Shown here in pieces: positions 35,082 to 43,054 of a stretch of 47,702 nt of DNA (position 1 is the stretch's first letter; every line of letters begins with the position of its first letter). The stretch spans positions 1-47,702 of the forward strand of contig CAJCCR010000122.1 of assembly GCA_903960945.1 (NCBI GenBank), written 5' to 3'. The translations under genes and the position numbers were made by a program. Below the pieces are notes generated by a model. It was not told where the DNA came from. It searched no databases and saw only the letters and a program-made list of their open reading frames with translations. This stretch comes from an uncultured Planctomycetaceae bacterium (lineage in GTDB: Bacteria; Planctomycetota; Planctomycetia; Gemmatales; Gemmataceae).

Positions 35082-35852
35082 TTAAATATCGCGCCTTGCA
35101 AACCAAAGCATGCCGATGCTTGATATGCCTAGCGATATTCCTAGTGTCCATACAAGCAATCTTCCCAATGCTTGTATGTCGTATTCGCCTTTAACCATGT
35201 GGGGTAAAGCCTGCATGGTTACTTCTGGAGATAAGTGAACGCTAGGGAAATAGCTTAACCCTAATGTCACGCCGTATAAAAGAACCCAGACGGTGATGAT
35301 TCCCAATACTGTGCTGTTTATTATTGCGCTTACGGTAACGCAACATGTTACGATCGTAAATAAAAGAGCGCAAATTGCTATAAGTGCAATTATGCATCCT
35401 TTGAAGGATAGATCTTCATGTAGGAAAAAAATGCACCCGAGAATGGTGATAGAACCTAATAGTAAGAATGTTCCTATTACCGTTACAAGTCGTGCGTGCC
35501 ACTTCCCTAAAAAATATTGATACCTGCTTATGCCTCTGCTAAGAACAGAATCAGCTAGAGTTCCTCTTTCGGAGGAAATACAGCCGGTAGTAAGAACAAC
35601 CACAAGAGTCATGCTACCTAAGATGGTCCAGCGCAGAGATTGTAAGAAAAAAAGCGAGCCATGCTGAATGATGCCAGTTTCTTTGTAAACGCCAAACCGA
35701 TAAGTGAAGAAGCCTGCAAGAATTAAAATAGAAGCGAGCAGCCATAACCTGTAAATCCAGGTGTGGACAGTTTGTTGCATATCAGTTTGAAAAACAGCCC
35801 AGTAGGGCAGCCATTTTCTGTATTGTTCGGGTTTTAAAGTGCCTGTGCTCAT
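35082..35852 (-). CDS. ABC-2-type transporter permease
   Basis: This 256-residue membrane protein has about six hydrophobic segments, including IYRLWLLASILILAGFFTYR, SMTLVVVLTTGCISSERGTL, LVTVIGTFLLLGSITILGCI and IIALIAICALLFTIVTCCV. A polar segment after the second helix (ISSERGTLADSVLSRGISRY) is typical of ABC-2 permeases of the NosY/NatB kind. It lies 38 bases after the ATPase gene and is surely its partner. The exported substrate cannot be deduced. Its stop faces glgP at one base distance. Confidence 0.85.
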   Translation of the reverse strand: MSTGTLKPEQYRKWLPYWAVFQTDMQQTVHTWIYRLWLLASILILAGFFTYRFGVYKETGIIQHGSLFFLQSLRWTILGSMTLVVVLTTGCISSERGTLADSVLSRGISRYQYFLGKWHARLVTVIGTFLLLGSITILGCIFFLHEDLSFKGCIIALIAICALLFTIVTCCVTVSAIINSTVLGIITVWVLLYGVTLGLSYFPSVHLSPEVTMQALPHMVKGEYDIQALGRLLVWTLGISLGISSIGMLWFARRDI

Positions 35853-35890
35853 GGTTCATATTCTCTTTCGAACTTTCACGCTAAACGGAA

Positions 35891-36895
35891 TTAGGCAGCT
35901 TCCTGCTTGTATATTCTTGCAAATCCGCGGGATTCTTCCTGTTCCACAAGGTCGAGGAATGCTTCTTCAGTCTGCTGGCCTATGCTCTTGATGCTTAATA
36001 GATTTATTTTGCTATCAGTCAAAGTCATAAAAAGGTTGGCTAATGCTGTAGATGCAACCACATCATCATTAAGATATATTTCCAGCTTCTTTTGCTTAAG
36101 TGCAACAGTCTTAAATTCATTAAGAGTTTTGATTGTTTGCACAGCTTTAGTAATGGATTTTTGATCTCCTTCGAGATCAAGTTCGTAATGGTTTTTGCGC
36201 ATTCTTCCTTTAAGGTCTTGGAGAGACCCGTAGAAAATGAGCTGCCCATGGCTTAATACTGCAGCATGGTCGCAAACTTCATCAATGTCACTGAGGTTGT
36301 GCGAGGAAACGATCAATGTTTTTTCTTTACTAAGCGATTTGATCAATTCCAGCATACTTCGGCGAGCTTCAGGATCTAGACCATGGGTTGGTTCATCCCA
36401 AATTAGCAAGTCTGGTTCGTTAATTAGGCTTGCAGCTACAGCAAGCCTTGCGGTCATGCCATTTGAAAAACCGGAAATAGGATTGCCTGAGGCCCCTAAT
36501 AAATCCACTGCACGAATTAATGATGCAAGCCTGGGTTTACGAACATCTTCAGGCAGCCCGAATAATCTTGCCATGTAATCAAGGTAAGTTATTGGCGTCA
36601 TACCTTTTGGAAACTGAGGATTGGTAGGGATGTAGCCAATTTTTCTGCGTAGTTGAGCAGAGTTTGGAGTCATGTTCTTATCAAAAACATTAACCCAACC
36701 AGCAGTCGGCCTGTGCAAGCCAATGATTAGCCTGAGCAAAGTGGTTTTACCTGCGCCGTTGGAACCAAGTAAACCAAGTACGGTGCCCCGTTCGATGCGA
36801 AGGCACACATCGTTTAATGCTATCTGTTTGTTTTGGTAGATCTTGGTCAACTTGTAGGTTTCTACGACCAGATCTGTGGACTGGTCTGCCGCCAC
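35891..36895 (-). CDS. ABC-2-type transporter ATP-binding protein
   Basis: This 334-residue ATPase has Walker A GSNGAGKT (44-51), signature GFSNGMTARLAVA, Walker B LLIWDEPTHGLDPEARR and the switch histidine in LIVSSHNLSDIDEVCDHAAV. The FSNGM form of the signature is common in exporters of the CcmA/NatA/Nod type. The C-terminal 100 residues form an extra regulatory-type domain (YELDLEGDQKSITKAVQTIK). It starts at GTG 36895 with GGAGG upstream. It forms a two-gene operon with the permease. Confidence 0.92.
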   Translation of the reverse strand: MAADQSTDLVVETYKLTKIYQNKQIALNDVCLRIERGTVLGLLGSNGAGKTTLLRLIIGLHRPTAGWVNVFDKNMTPNSAQLRRKIGYIPTNPQFPKGMTPITYLDYMARLFGLPEDVRKPRLASLIRAVDLLGASGNPISGFSNGMTARLAVAASLINEPDLLIWDEPTHGLDPEARRSMLELIKSLSKEKTLIVSSHNLSDIDEVCDHAAVLSHGQLIFYGSLQDLKGRMRKNHYELDLEGDQKSITKAVQTIKTLNEFKTVALKQKKLEIYLNDDVVASTALANLFMTLTDSKINLLSIKSIGQQTEEAFLDLVEQEESRGFARIYKQEAA

Positions 36896-36948
36896 GAGGC
36901 TCCCTCCTCAGGAACTTAAAACCGACCCTTAAGCGGGCGGAGTATAAG

Positions 36949-36958
36949 TAACCGGTTA
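36949..36958. promoter_or_regulatory. 10-bp palindrome upstream of the ABC transporter operon
   Basis: TAACCGGTTA is self-complementary and lies 54 bases upstream of the ABC ATPase start, in the spacer that also serves the divergent ParA gene. It may be a regulator site; no regulator gene is adjacent. Confidence 0.25.
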
Positions 36959-37171
36959 AAATGTTCATAGTCCAATACCTGTTAATGTTATCGGCATATT
37001 TGATCTTTATAACGCTTTAAACAAACATGCCAGTTTATCTAATTTGTTAAAATGTGCCGGTTGTAATGGTTTTGACAAGCCTATTTACCATCCTTGGGGT
37101 TTTCAAAAATGAAAGGAGTAGTTATAGGCACCCTCTTAACGGGAATCGTTTTTAAGAAAGCAGAGTTAAAA

Positions 37172-38038
37172 ATGCGCAAAATAGCGATACTGAACCAAAA
37201 GGGCGGAGTGGGAAAAACTACCACCGCCGTAAATTTAGCTGCAGCTTTAGCTGGCATGGGTAAAAAGGTTTGCCTGATTGATCTTGATCCCCAAGCTCAT
37301 GCGAGTGCTCATCTGGGGGTTTCCCTAGGTGTTACTTCCATTTATGATGTTTTGGTTCAATCCAAGCCTATCGAGCAAGCCCGTCTTCAAATTGATAAAA
37401 ACCTTTATCTTGTCCCGTCTGATATTAATCTTGCTGCTGCGGAGGTCGAACTGGCTGGCGTTGTTGGCCGAGAACTTCTTTTGCGGGATGCCCTTGATAA
37501 TGATAGTGAAGACTTTGATTATATTGTGATTGATTGTGCACCTTCGTTGGGGATTTTAAGCCTCAACGCACTTGCTTGCGTTCATGAAATATTAATTCCG
37601 TTGCAACCTCATTACTTTGCATTACATGGCTTGGGGAAATTGTTTGAAACAACAGGGTTGGTCGCTCGCAGATTGAATTCAGCAGTAAAAGTTTTGGGTG
37701 TGATTGTTACCTTATATGAAGCAAATACAAAGTTGGGCCAAGAAGTCGTAACAGATTTGCATGAGTTTCTTGAAAAGAGTCAGGGGCAAAATGTCCCTTG
37801 GGCTAATGCAAAGATTTTTCAGACTAAGATCAGGCGTAATATCAAACTTGCTGAGTGCCCAAGTTATGGCAAATCGATTTTTTCGTATGCCCCATCCTGC
37901 AATGGTGCCGAGGATTACCTTAAACTCGCTCAAGAAATTGAAACCAAGCAAGTTTCCCTTTATTCTGCAACGGGCCATGTAAATGAAAGAACGGGAGAGA
38001 TCTCGTTAGGGCTTGAGGCAGAAAAATCCTTGGTATGA
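37172..38038 (+). CDS. ParA/Soj-family ATPase (MinD/ParA superfamily)
   Basis: This 288-residue Walker-type ATPase starts with MRKIAILNQKGGVGKTT, whose deviant Walker A KGGVGKT (10-16) includes the signature lysine (Lys10). Other hallmarks are VCLIDLDPQAHAS and YIVIDCAPSLGILSLNAL, and the RNIKLAECPSYGKSIFSYAP motif is typical of Soj proteins. I use ATG 37172 because the protein then begins like relatives; an in-frame ATG at 37109 would add 21 residues (MKGVVIGTLLTGIVFKKAEL). Such proteins move chromosomes or other cargo, with ParB or another DNA-binding partner. No parB is visible nearby, so orphan roles are possible. It precedes ybeY by 40 bases. Confidence 0.9.
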   Translation: MRKIAILNQKGGVGKTTTAVNLAAALAGMGKKVCLIDLDPQAHASAHLGVSLGVTSIYDVLVQSKPIEQARLQIDKNLYLVPSDINLAAAEVELAGVVGRELLLRDALDNDSEDFDYIVIDCAPSLGILSLNALACVHEILIPLQPHYFALHGLGKLFETTGLVARRLNSAVKVLGVIVTLYEANTKLGQEVVTDLHEFLEKSQGQNVPWANAKIFQTKIRRNIKLAECPSYGKSIFSYAPSCNGAEDYLKLAQEIETKQVSLYSATGHVNERTGEISLGLEAEKSLV

Positions 38039-38078
38039 TATTAAAGAATTAAAAATCAGATCTTTCATTGGGGAAATT

Positions 38079-38522
38079 ATGCTGGAGATTGTTGTCGCCA
38101 GGCAGGTGAAAACATCTGTTTTCACAAACAAAAAAATTGTTGAGGTAAGTAAAGCGGTTCTTTCAAAAGAAGGAATTAAAAAAGCTTTAATCAGTGTTGC
38201 TTTGCTCGATGATAAGGATATTCATGCAGCTAATAAGCAGTTTTTGGATCATGATGAGCCAACGGATGTGATTACTTTTCCCTTAGATGAAGAGAAAAAC
38301 AAATTGACGGGGGAAATCCTTATTGGTGTAGGAGTTGCCCGAAGGCATGCGAAAAATGCCAGGCATCTTCTTGAGCATGAGTTGACACTTTATTTGATCC
38401 ATGGATTGCTTCATTTGTGCGGGTTCGATGATATGGATCCTGCATCAAGAAAAAAAATGCGTAAGCGAGAAAGGTTCTATCTTTCTAGGCTGGGTTTGCC
38501 TGATATTGCACCATTACAATAA
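38079..38522 (+). CDS. ybeY: Endoribonuclease YbeY (16S rRNA maturation) with an unusual third metal ligand
   Basis: YbeY is a single-strand endoribonuclease involved in 16S rRNA 3'-end maturation and ribosome quality control. The 147 residues start at ATG 38079, with GGGGAAA upstream. The fold markers DEPTDVITFPLD and GEILIGVGVARRHA are present, then HGLLHLCGFDD. In known YbeY proteins three histidines (H-x3-H-x5-H) bind the metal. Here His108 and His112 are kept, but the third position (118) is aspartate. Aspartate can bind zinc in related metzincin-like folds, so activity may be retained, but this is unproven. The gene lies between the ParA gene and recO, in one probable operon. Confidence 0.93.
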   Translation: MLEIVVARQVKTSVFTNKKIVEVSKAVLSKEGIKKALISVALLDDKDIHAANKQFLDHDEPTDVITFPLDEEKNKLTGEILIGVGVARRHAKNARHLLEHELTLYLIHGLLHLCGFDDMDPASRKKMRKRERFYLSRLGLPDIAPLQ

Positions 38523-38536
38523 CTCTTGAGGTCTTT

Positions 38537-39322
38537 TTGTCTCTCGAAAAGACGGAATCTTTGGTTTTACGAACAGTCGATTGGAGTGAAACCAGTCGCA
38601 TTTCGACATTGTGGACAAAAAAGTTTGGCAAAGTAAGGGCTTTGGCTAAAGGTGGAAGAAGGCTGAAGTCTTCCTTTGAAAACGCGCTTGATTTGCTAAC
38701 CCACTGCAGTATTGTTCTCCTCCGAAAAACTTCTGGTTCGTTAGATCTACTTACAGAGGCTCAGGTTTTACATGGGTTTTCAGGATTAAGAAAAGATCTA
38801 AATGCTTTGCATGCTTCTTATTACCTTGCGGAGTTGTTATCTGAGTGGACTGAGGATTATGACCCCAACCCTGTAATTTTTGAGCAGGCCTTGTTTGCTC
38901 TGACTACTTGGAGTGACTTGGGGGATGGCAAAGTTTGTGCAGGGCGGGAAGAAAGACAAGGGAGAATAGCTGCGGTACTTTTTCGATTTGAATTTATTTT
39001 ACTTCTAGAATTGGGCTTCCGCCCTGAGTTAAAAATGTGTACGGGCTGTTCTGGAGAAATTGATGAATTTCAAAATGTTTTTAGTCCTGCTGGAGGCGGC
39101 GTAAAATGTCGAACTTGTTCGCTTGCAGACAGGACTTCATTCAAAATTTCAAGCGAAAGCTTGCAGGTTCTTATTTCTTTGGAAGGTGTTTCGATGGAAA
39201 ACCTGCAAATCATTCCCTTGCAAATACGAAAAGAACTCAGGAAGATTTTCGGCCGCTACATCACTTACTTAATGGGCAGAAGGCCGAAGCTGCTAACCTA
39301 CCTGGAGGCAGGATGTATTTAA
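38537..39322 (+). CDS. recO: DNA repair protein RecO
   Basis: RecO loads RecA onto SSB-coated DNA with RecR in the RecFOR recombination pathway. The 261-residue protein begins at TTG 38537 with GAGG five bases upstream. The N-terminal OB fold is ESLVLRTVDWSETSRISTLW and FGKVRALAKGGRRLKSSFEN; the helical C-terminal domain includes the four-cysteine zinc site CTGCSG and CRTC (GVKCRTCSLAD). It lies 14 bases after ybeY, and its last 10 bases overlap the next gene. ybeY-recO proximity is common in bacteria. Confidence 0.93.
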   Translation: MSLEKTESLVLRTVDWSETSRISTLWTKKFGKVRALAKGGRRLKSSFENALDLLTHCSIVLLRKTSGSLDLLTEAQVLHGFSGLRKDLNALHASYYLAELLSEWTEDYDPNPVIFEQALFALTTWSDLGDGKVCAGREERQGRIAAVLFRFEFILLLELGFRPELKMCTGCSGEIDEFQNVFSPAGGGVKCRTCSLADRTSFKISSESLQVLISLEGVSMENLQIIPLQIRKELRKIFGRYITYLMGRRPKLLTYLEAGCI

Positions 39323-40635
39323 ATTTACTTGAAAAAGTTGAACCCTCTAAGAGCATGTTTATGTCCAAATTAGCTGGATTACTCTTTCCAGGTTTCTTTT
39401 TGCTAGCCTCCACCGGTTGCGTAACGGATGGATTGCCTTTGATTGGGTTACCTGGTGCGCCTCCGCCTCCAAAAGAAAGTTTTGTACTTGGTGCGGATGG
39501 TGGTGTTTTGGATAAACCTGTTGATCCTGCCAGCCCTGAAGGCAAACTTGCAGGTGCCAAGGAGCTTTTTAGAAACAAAGAATACAGCAAGGCCGAGAAA
39601 ATATTTCACAGGCTTGCAGATGATAAAAAGAATCCGCTTACTGCTGAGGAGGGGACTTATTATGAAGCGGAATGTTTGCGACTTCAGGGCTATTACCCCA
39701 AAGCTGCTGACACCTATGTTAAATTATTAAAGAACTTTGAAAGAACTGCTTTTAGAGAACAAGCTGTTCAGCATATGTATGATATCGCAAATTATTGGCT
39801 CGATGATACCCGCGAACAAATGCGTGAAACCAAAGAATACCGTGATGGTAAGCGTTGGTTTGTTACTCCAAGGTTCCTTAGCTTTGATAAGACCAAGCCT
39901 TTGATCGATCGAGAAGGTCGCGCGATTGAAAAATTAGAGCAAGTTCGTTGGAATGATATTAGCGGCCCTCTTGCAGATAAAGCTCTTTTTCTTGCTGGAA
40001 GCGTTAAATTCTTTAATGAAGATTATCGCGAGGCTGATCATTATTTTACCCAGCTCGTTGAGAGGCATTCGAATAGCGAGCTTGCTCCTCAAGCCGTTGA
40101 ACTTGCTATTATTTCAAAACATATGAGCACAGGTGGCTCGGATTACGATGGTCGTAAGGTGGCTGAAGCACGACAAATGGTGCACTCAGCTTTGCAGAAT
40201 TTTCCAGTGTTAGCAGAGAAGAAAAAAGATTTTCTTTCACGACAGTTAGTAGGCATCACTTTTCAGCAAGCTGAAAAAGATTTTAAGATGGCAGAGTTTT
40301 ACAAGCGGACTGGGCATCCCGGTTCCGCGTATTTTTATTACGAGTTGGTGCGTCGTCGATACCCAAATACCAAGTTTGCAGAAGAATCTGATAAACGGAT
40401 GGCAGAGTTGAAAACCAAGGCCGAGAAAGAGCATGGTTATCTTCCAGGTGGGCCAGATCAACCTATAGAGCAGGTGCCTTTGGCTCCTGAAATTGCTCCG
40501 CCACCAAAGGCAATTGATCGATCGATAGAAGAAGGCCCAGCACCCGTACAATCCCAGCAAGGGCTTCCGCCTCATCCTGATGCTAAACCCGTCAAGGATC
40601 CTAAGTCGGTCCCTATGCCTAAACCTCTGAATTAA
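39313..40635 (+). CDS. TPR lipoprotein, BamD/YfiO-like outer-membrane assembly factor
   Basis: This 440-residue protein starts at ATG 39313, with GGAGGCAGG upstream; upstream codons in the same frame run through recO and are not used. The signal region SKLAGLLFPGFFLLASTGC puts the lipid-modified cysteine at residue 36. Repeats of the tetratricopeptide type follow (AKELFRNKEYSKAEKIFHRL, ECLRLQGYYPKAADTYVKLL, KFFNEDYREADHYFTQLVER), and near the end FYKRTGHPGSAYFYYELVRR, which matches the BamD/YfiO pattern. The tail is Pro-rich. BamD helps fold beta-barrel proteins; this protein is longer than E. coli BamD (about 245). It directly precedes the LptE-like gene. Confidence 0.83.
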   Translation: MYLNLLEKVEPSKSMFMSKLAGLLFPGFFLLASTGCVTDGLPLIGLPGAPPPPKESFVLGADGGVLDKPVDPASPEGKLAGAKELFRNKEYSKAEKIFHRLADDKKNPLTAEEGTYYEAECLRLQGYYPKAADTYVKLLKNFERTAFREQAVQHMYDIANYWLDDTREQMRETKEYRDGKRWFVTPRFLSFDKTKPLIDREGRAIEKLEQVRWNDISGPLADKALFLAGSVKFFNEDYREADHYFTQLVERHSNSELAPQAVELAIISKHMSTGGSDYDGRKVAEARQMVHSALQNFPVLAEKKKDFLSRQLVGITFQQAEKDFKMAEFYKRTGHPGSAYFYYELVRRRYPNTKFAEESDKRMAELKTKAEKEHGYLPGGPDQPIEQVPLAPEIAPPPKAIDRSIEEGPAPVQSQQGLPPHPDAKPVKDPKSVPMPKPLN

Positions 40636-40646
40636 TGGTGATACCC

Positions 40647-41288
40647 ATGAAAAAACCCAATTCAGTATGTGGATCAAAATCTTTGTTTATGGTGTTGTTC
40701 GCCAGCTTGATTGGATTTGTTTGCCCTGCGTGTATGCAAGATGGGCATTTGAAAATATTAAGATACACCACCAAAACTAATTTTGACTCAAACATCCGTA
40801 CTGTTCGTGTGCCCTTGTTTAAGAACAATACATTTACGCCCGGTGGTGGTGCAGGGCAGGGCTTAGAAAATGAGCTTACCCTTGCAGTGATTCGAGAAAT
40901 CGAATCTAAAACTCCTTACAAGGTGGTTAATGGTAGTGCTCCTGCAGATACAGAATTAACTGGAAGTATTGTCAATTTTTCGAAGAACATCATCAATCGT
41001 AATCAGCTTAATGAAATTCGAGAAGCTGAGACCAATCTTGCGGTTCAAATTGTTTGGAAAGACTTGCGTACGGGTGAAATTCTCTCTCGGCCCAGAGCTG
41101 ATTTAAATAAGGGTACCCCTGTAGCACTAGGCGGCGATCCTAATGTTCAGCCTGATACAACTCCTGTACTTGTAACTTCCCTTACTAGTTTTATTCCTGA
41201 GTTGGGGCAATCTATTACCTCTGCAAGAAAAACGAATGTTGATGTTCTTGCGACGCAAATTGTCGCTATGATGGAGATTCCTTGGTAA
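40647..41288 (+). CDS. LptE-like outer-membrane LPS assembly protein
   Basis: This 213-residue secreted protein is similar in layout to LptE, which helps LptD insert lipopolysaccharide into the outer membrane. The signal is LFMVLFASLIGFVCPACM; the cysteine at 29 is a possible lipidation site, though VCPAC is a poor lipobox. The mature part has the family pattern IRTVRVPLFKNNTF, then ENELTLAVIREIESKTPYKVV, ELTGSIVNFSKN and ETNLAVQIVWKDLRTGEIL. I prefer ATG 40647 (GGTG upstream) over 40635, which overlaps the previous stop. Following the BamD-like gene it suggests an outer-membrane biogenesis pair. Confidence 0.8.
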   Translation: MKKPNSVCGSKSLFMVLFASLIGFVCPACMQDGHLKILRYTTKTNFDSNIRTVRVPLFKNNTFTPGGGAGQGLENELTLAVIREIESKTPYKVVNGSAPADTELTGSIVNFSKNIINRNQLNEIREAETNLAVQIVWKDLRTGEILSRPRADLNKGTPVALGGDPNVQPDTTPVLVTSLTSFIPELGQSITSARKTNVDVLATQIVAMMEIPW

Positions 41289-41300
41289 TGGAGTCTTCAA

Positions 41301-42161
41301 ATGTTTTGGAAAGTTAAAGACAAGTTATTTAATCTCACAGAACGCCCCTTAGTTATGGGCATTCTTAATGTTACACCGGATAGCTTTTCCGATGGTGGAG
41401 CACATTTTTCCATTGCTTCTGCCGTTGATCATGCCTTACGAATGGAAGATCAGGGCGCAGATATAATCGATATTGGTGGAGAATCCACTAGGCCCGGGGC
41501 CCTTCCTGTTTCCCTTGATGATGAAAAAGCAAGAATTCTTCCTGTAATTGAAAAGTTGGCTGGAAGGCTCACTTCCTGTATTTCAGTTGATACCACTAAA
41601 AGTCAAGTTGCAGAGGCAGCGATAGACCTCGGCGCGCATATAATCAACGATATTAGTGCCCTTACTTTTGATCCTGCAATGTTAGACCTAGCAGCGAAGA
41701 AAACTTGTAGCTGGGTTATAATGCATATCAAAGGAACCCCTGCAAATATGCAGCAAAATCCTTCCTACGACGATGTTGTCGCTGAGGTCTCAAGCTTTTT
41801 GAGCCAGCGGTATAAGATAATGCTTACGGCTGGTGTTGATCCTTTGTCGGTAAGCATTGATCCGGGTATAGGATTTGGAAAAACTTATGATCATAATCTT
41901 GAACTGATTACCGGGTTTACTTCTTTGAAAAAAATAGGATTGCCTATTTGTCTTGGAGTTTCGCGTAAAAAGTTCCTGCAGACTTTATTAGGAAGAAAAA
42001 TGGAGGAAAGGCTTGCAGGAACACTTGCTGTTTTGTCTTATTCTTTATTACATGATTCTGCACAGATTTTTAGAGTGCATGATGTTATTCAAGCGAGAGA
42101 CCTCGTGACCACCATAAAAGCGTTGCAATCTTTTAATATGAAACAAAATCCCGTACTTTAA
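41301..42161 (+). CDS. folP: Dihydropteroate synthase
   Basis: The enzyme joins p-aminobenzoate to dihydropterin pyrophosphate in folate synthesis. The 286-residue TIM-barrel protein shows VMGILNVTPDSFSDGG, DIIDIGGESTRPGA, HIINDISALTFDP, SWVIMHIKGTP, SIDPGIGFGKT and LGVSRKKFL, all standard. The start is ATG 41301, 12 bases after the LptE-like gene. It is the target of sulfonamides in bacteria. cdaA follows 26 bases later. Confidence 0.97.
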   Translation: MFWKVKDKLFNLTERPLVMGILNVTPDSFSDGGAHFSIASAVDHALRMEDQGADIIDIGGESTRPGALPVSLDDEKARILPVIEKLAGRLTSCISVDTTKSQVAEAAIDLGAHIINDISALTFDPAMLDLAAKKTCSWVIMHIKGTPANMQQNPSYDDVVAEVSSFLSQRYKIMLTAGVDPLSVSIDPGIGFGKTYDHNLELITGFTSLKKIGLPICLGVSRKKFLQTLLGRKMEERLAGTLAVLSYSLLHDSAQIFRVHDVIQARDLVTTIKALQSFNMKQNPVL

Positions 42162-42187
42162 CTATTTAGCGTTGGAGAGCCTTTATT

Positions 42188-43033
42188 TTGTATGAAAGAA
42201 TCCTTCACACTTGGGAAATGCTTGATGCGAGGGCGATTGTGCAAATTGCAATCCTTGCTGTTGCTATTTTCTTCCTGCTCCAATTCCTAGGGCGAAGTCG
42301 AGGCATGGGGGTTGTGCGTGCCTTTGGGTTGGTTGTGGTTGGCATGTTTCTTTCTGCCCAAATTCTTGTCAGTATCTTCAACCTAACTGTTGTTGGTAGA
42401 ATCCTTGATTATCTACTAGCTACCATGCTCCTTGCCTTGCTTGTTATTTTCCAGCCCGAATTAAGGAGGGGGTTGATGTGGTTAGGGAAATACGGCGTTT
42501 TGTCTGCCTTCACCTCTTCCAGCAAACGCCCTGTTGTTGATAAACTTTCGGATGCTGCAGAGGTTCTTGCAGGGCAATTTGTAGGCGCATTGATTGCTAT
42601 CGAAAGGGAAATACCTCTTACGGTTTATGTTGAAACAGGAACTCGGGTTGATGCTGAAGTTTCCCCTCTTTTAATCCGTGCTATTTTTCAAAAACAAAGC
42701 CCGCTTCATGATGGTGCTATGATTGTAAGTAATGGTAGGATCGTAGCTGCAGGGTGTCAGTTGCCATTATCTCCCGTCGAAGTGAGTTCTAAAAACCTGC
42801 ATGGTATGAGGCATAGGGCTGCTTTGGGTACTAGTGAAGAAACAGATGCTATTTTGCTTGTTGTTAGTGAAGAAACGGGACGGATTACTTTGGCTTCAGC
42901 AGGGCAATTAGAAGTAGTTCCTAGAGAAAATCTTTCTCGAAGGTTGGCTGAACTTCTTGAATCTAATACTACACATGTTCGAGAAATCAAAGAAAATGCA
43001 AACAAAAATCAAGAAGCGGATCGAGTAGCTTGA
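42188..43033 (+). CDS. cdaA: Diadenylate cyclase CdaA (cyclic-di-AMP synthase)
   Basis: This 281-residue membrane enzyme makes cyclic di-AMP from two ATP. Three membrane helices occupy residues 15-90 (IVQIAILAVAIFFLLQFLG, GLVVVGMFLSAQILVSIF, ATMLLALLVIFQPELRRG). The DAC domain has both catalytic motifs, DGA (175-177, in LHDGAMIVSNGRIV) and RHR (208-210, in HGMRHRAALGTSEETDA). TTG 42188 is taken as start, with GGAG ten bases upstream; ATG 42218 is an alternative. The next gene encodes a YbbR-domain protein, the usual CdaA partner and regulator. Confidence 0.94.
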   Translation: MYERILHTWEMLDARAIVQIAILAVAIFFLLQFLGRSRGMGVVRAFGLVVVGMFLSAQILVSIFNLTVVGRILDYLLATMLLALLVIFQPELRRGLMWLGKYGVLSAFTSSSKRPVVDKLSDAAEVLAGQFVGALIAIEREIPLTVYVETGTRVDAEVSPLLIRAIFQKQSPLHDGAMIVSNGRIVAAGCQLPLSPVEVSSKNLHGMRHRAALGTSEETDAILLVVSEETGRITLASAGQLEVVPRENLSRRLAELLESNTTHVREIKENANKNQEADRVA

Positions 43034-43054
43034 TCAGTTGCGAGGTACATTAAA

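Noticed and set aside
37072-37099. TTGACA upstream of the ParA-like gene as a -35 box
   Set aside because: No acceptable -10 hexamer lies 16-18 bases downstream.
39106-39312. 69-codon upstream extension of the BamD-like protein through recO
   Set aside because: The extension lacks signal-peptide character and overlaps recO; the ATG at 39313 has a strong ribosome-binding site and a signal sequence follows.
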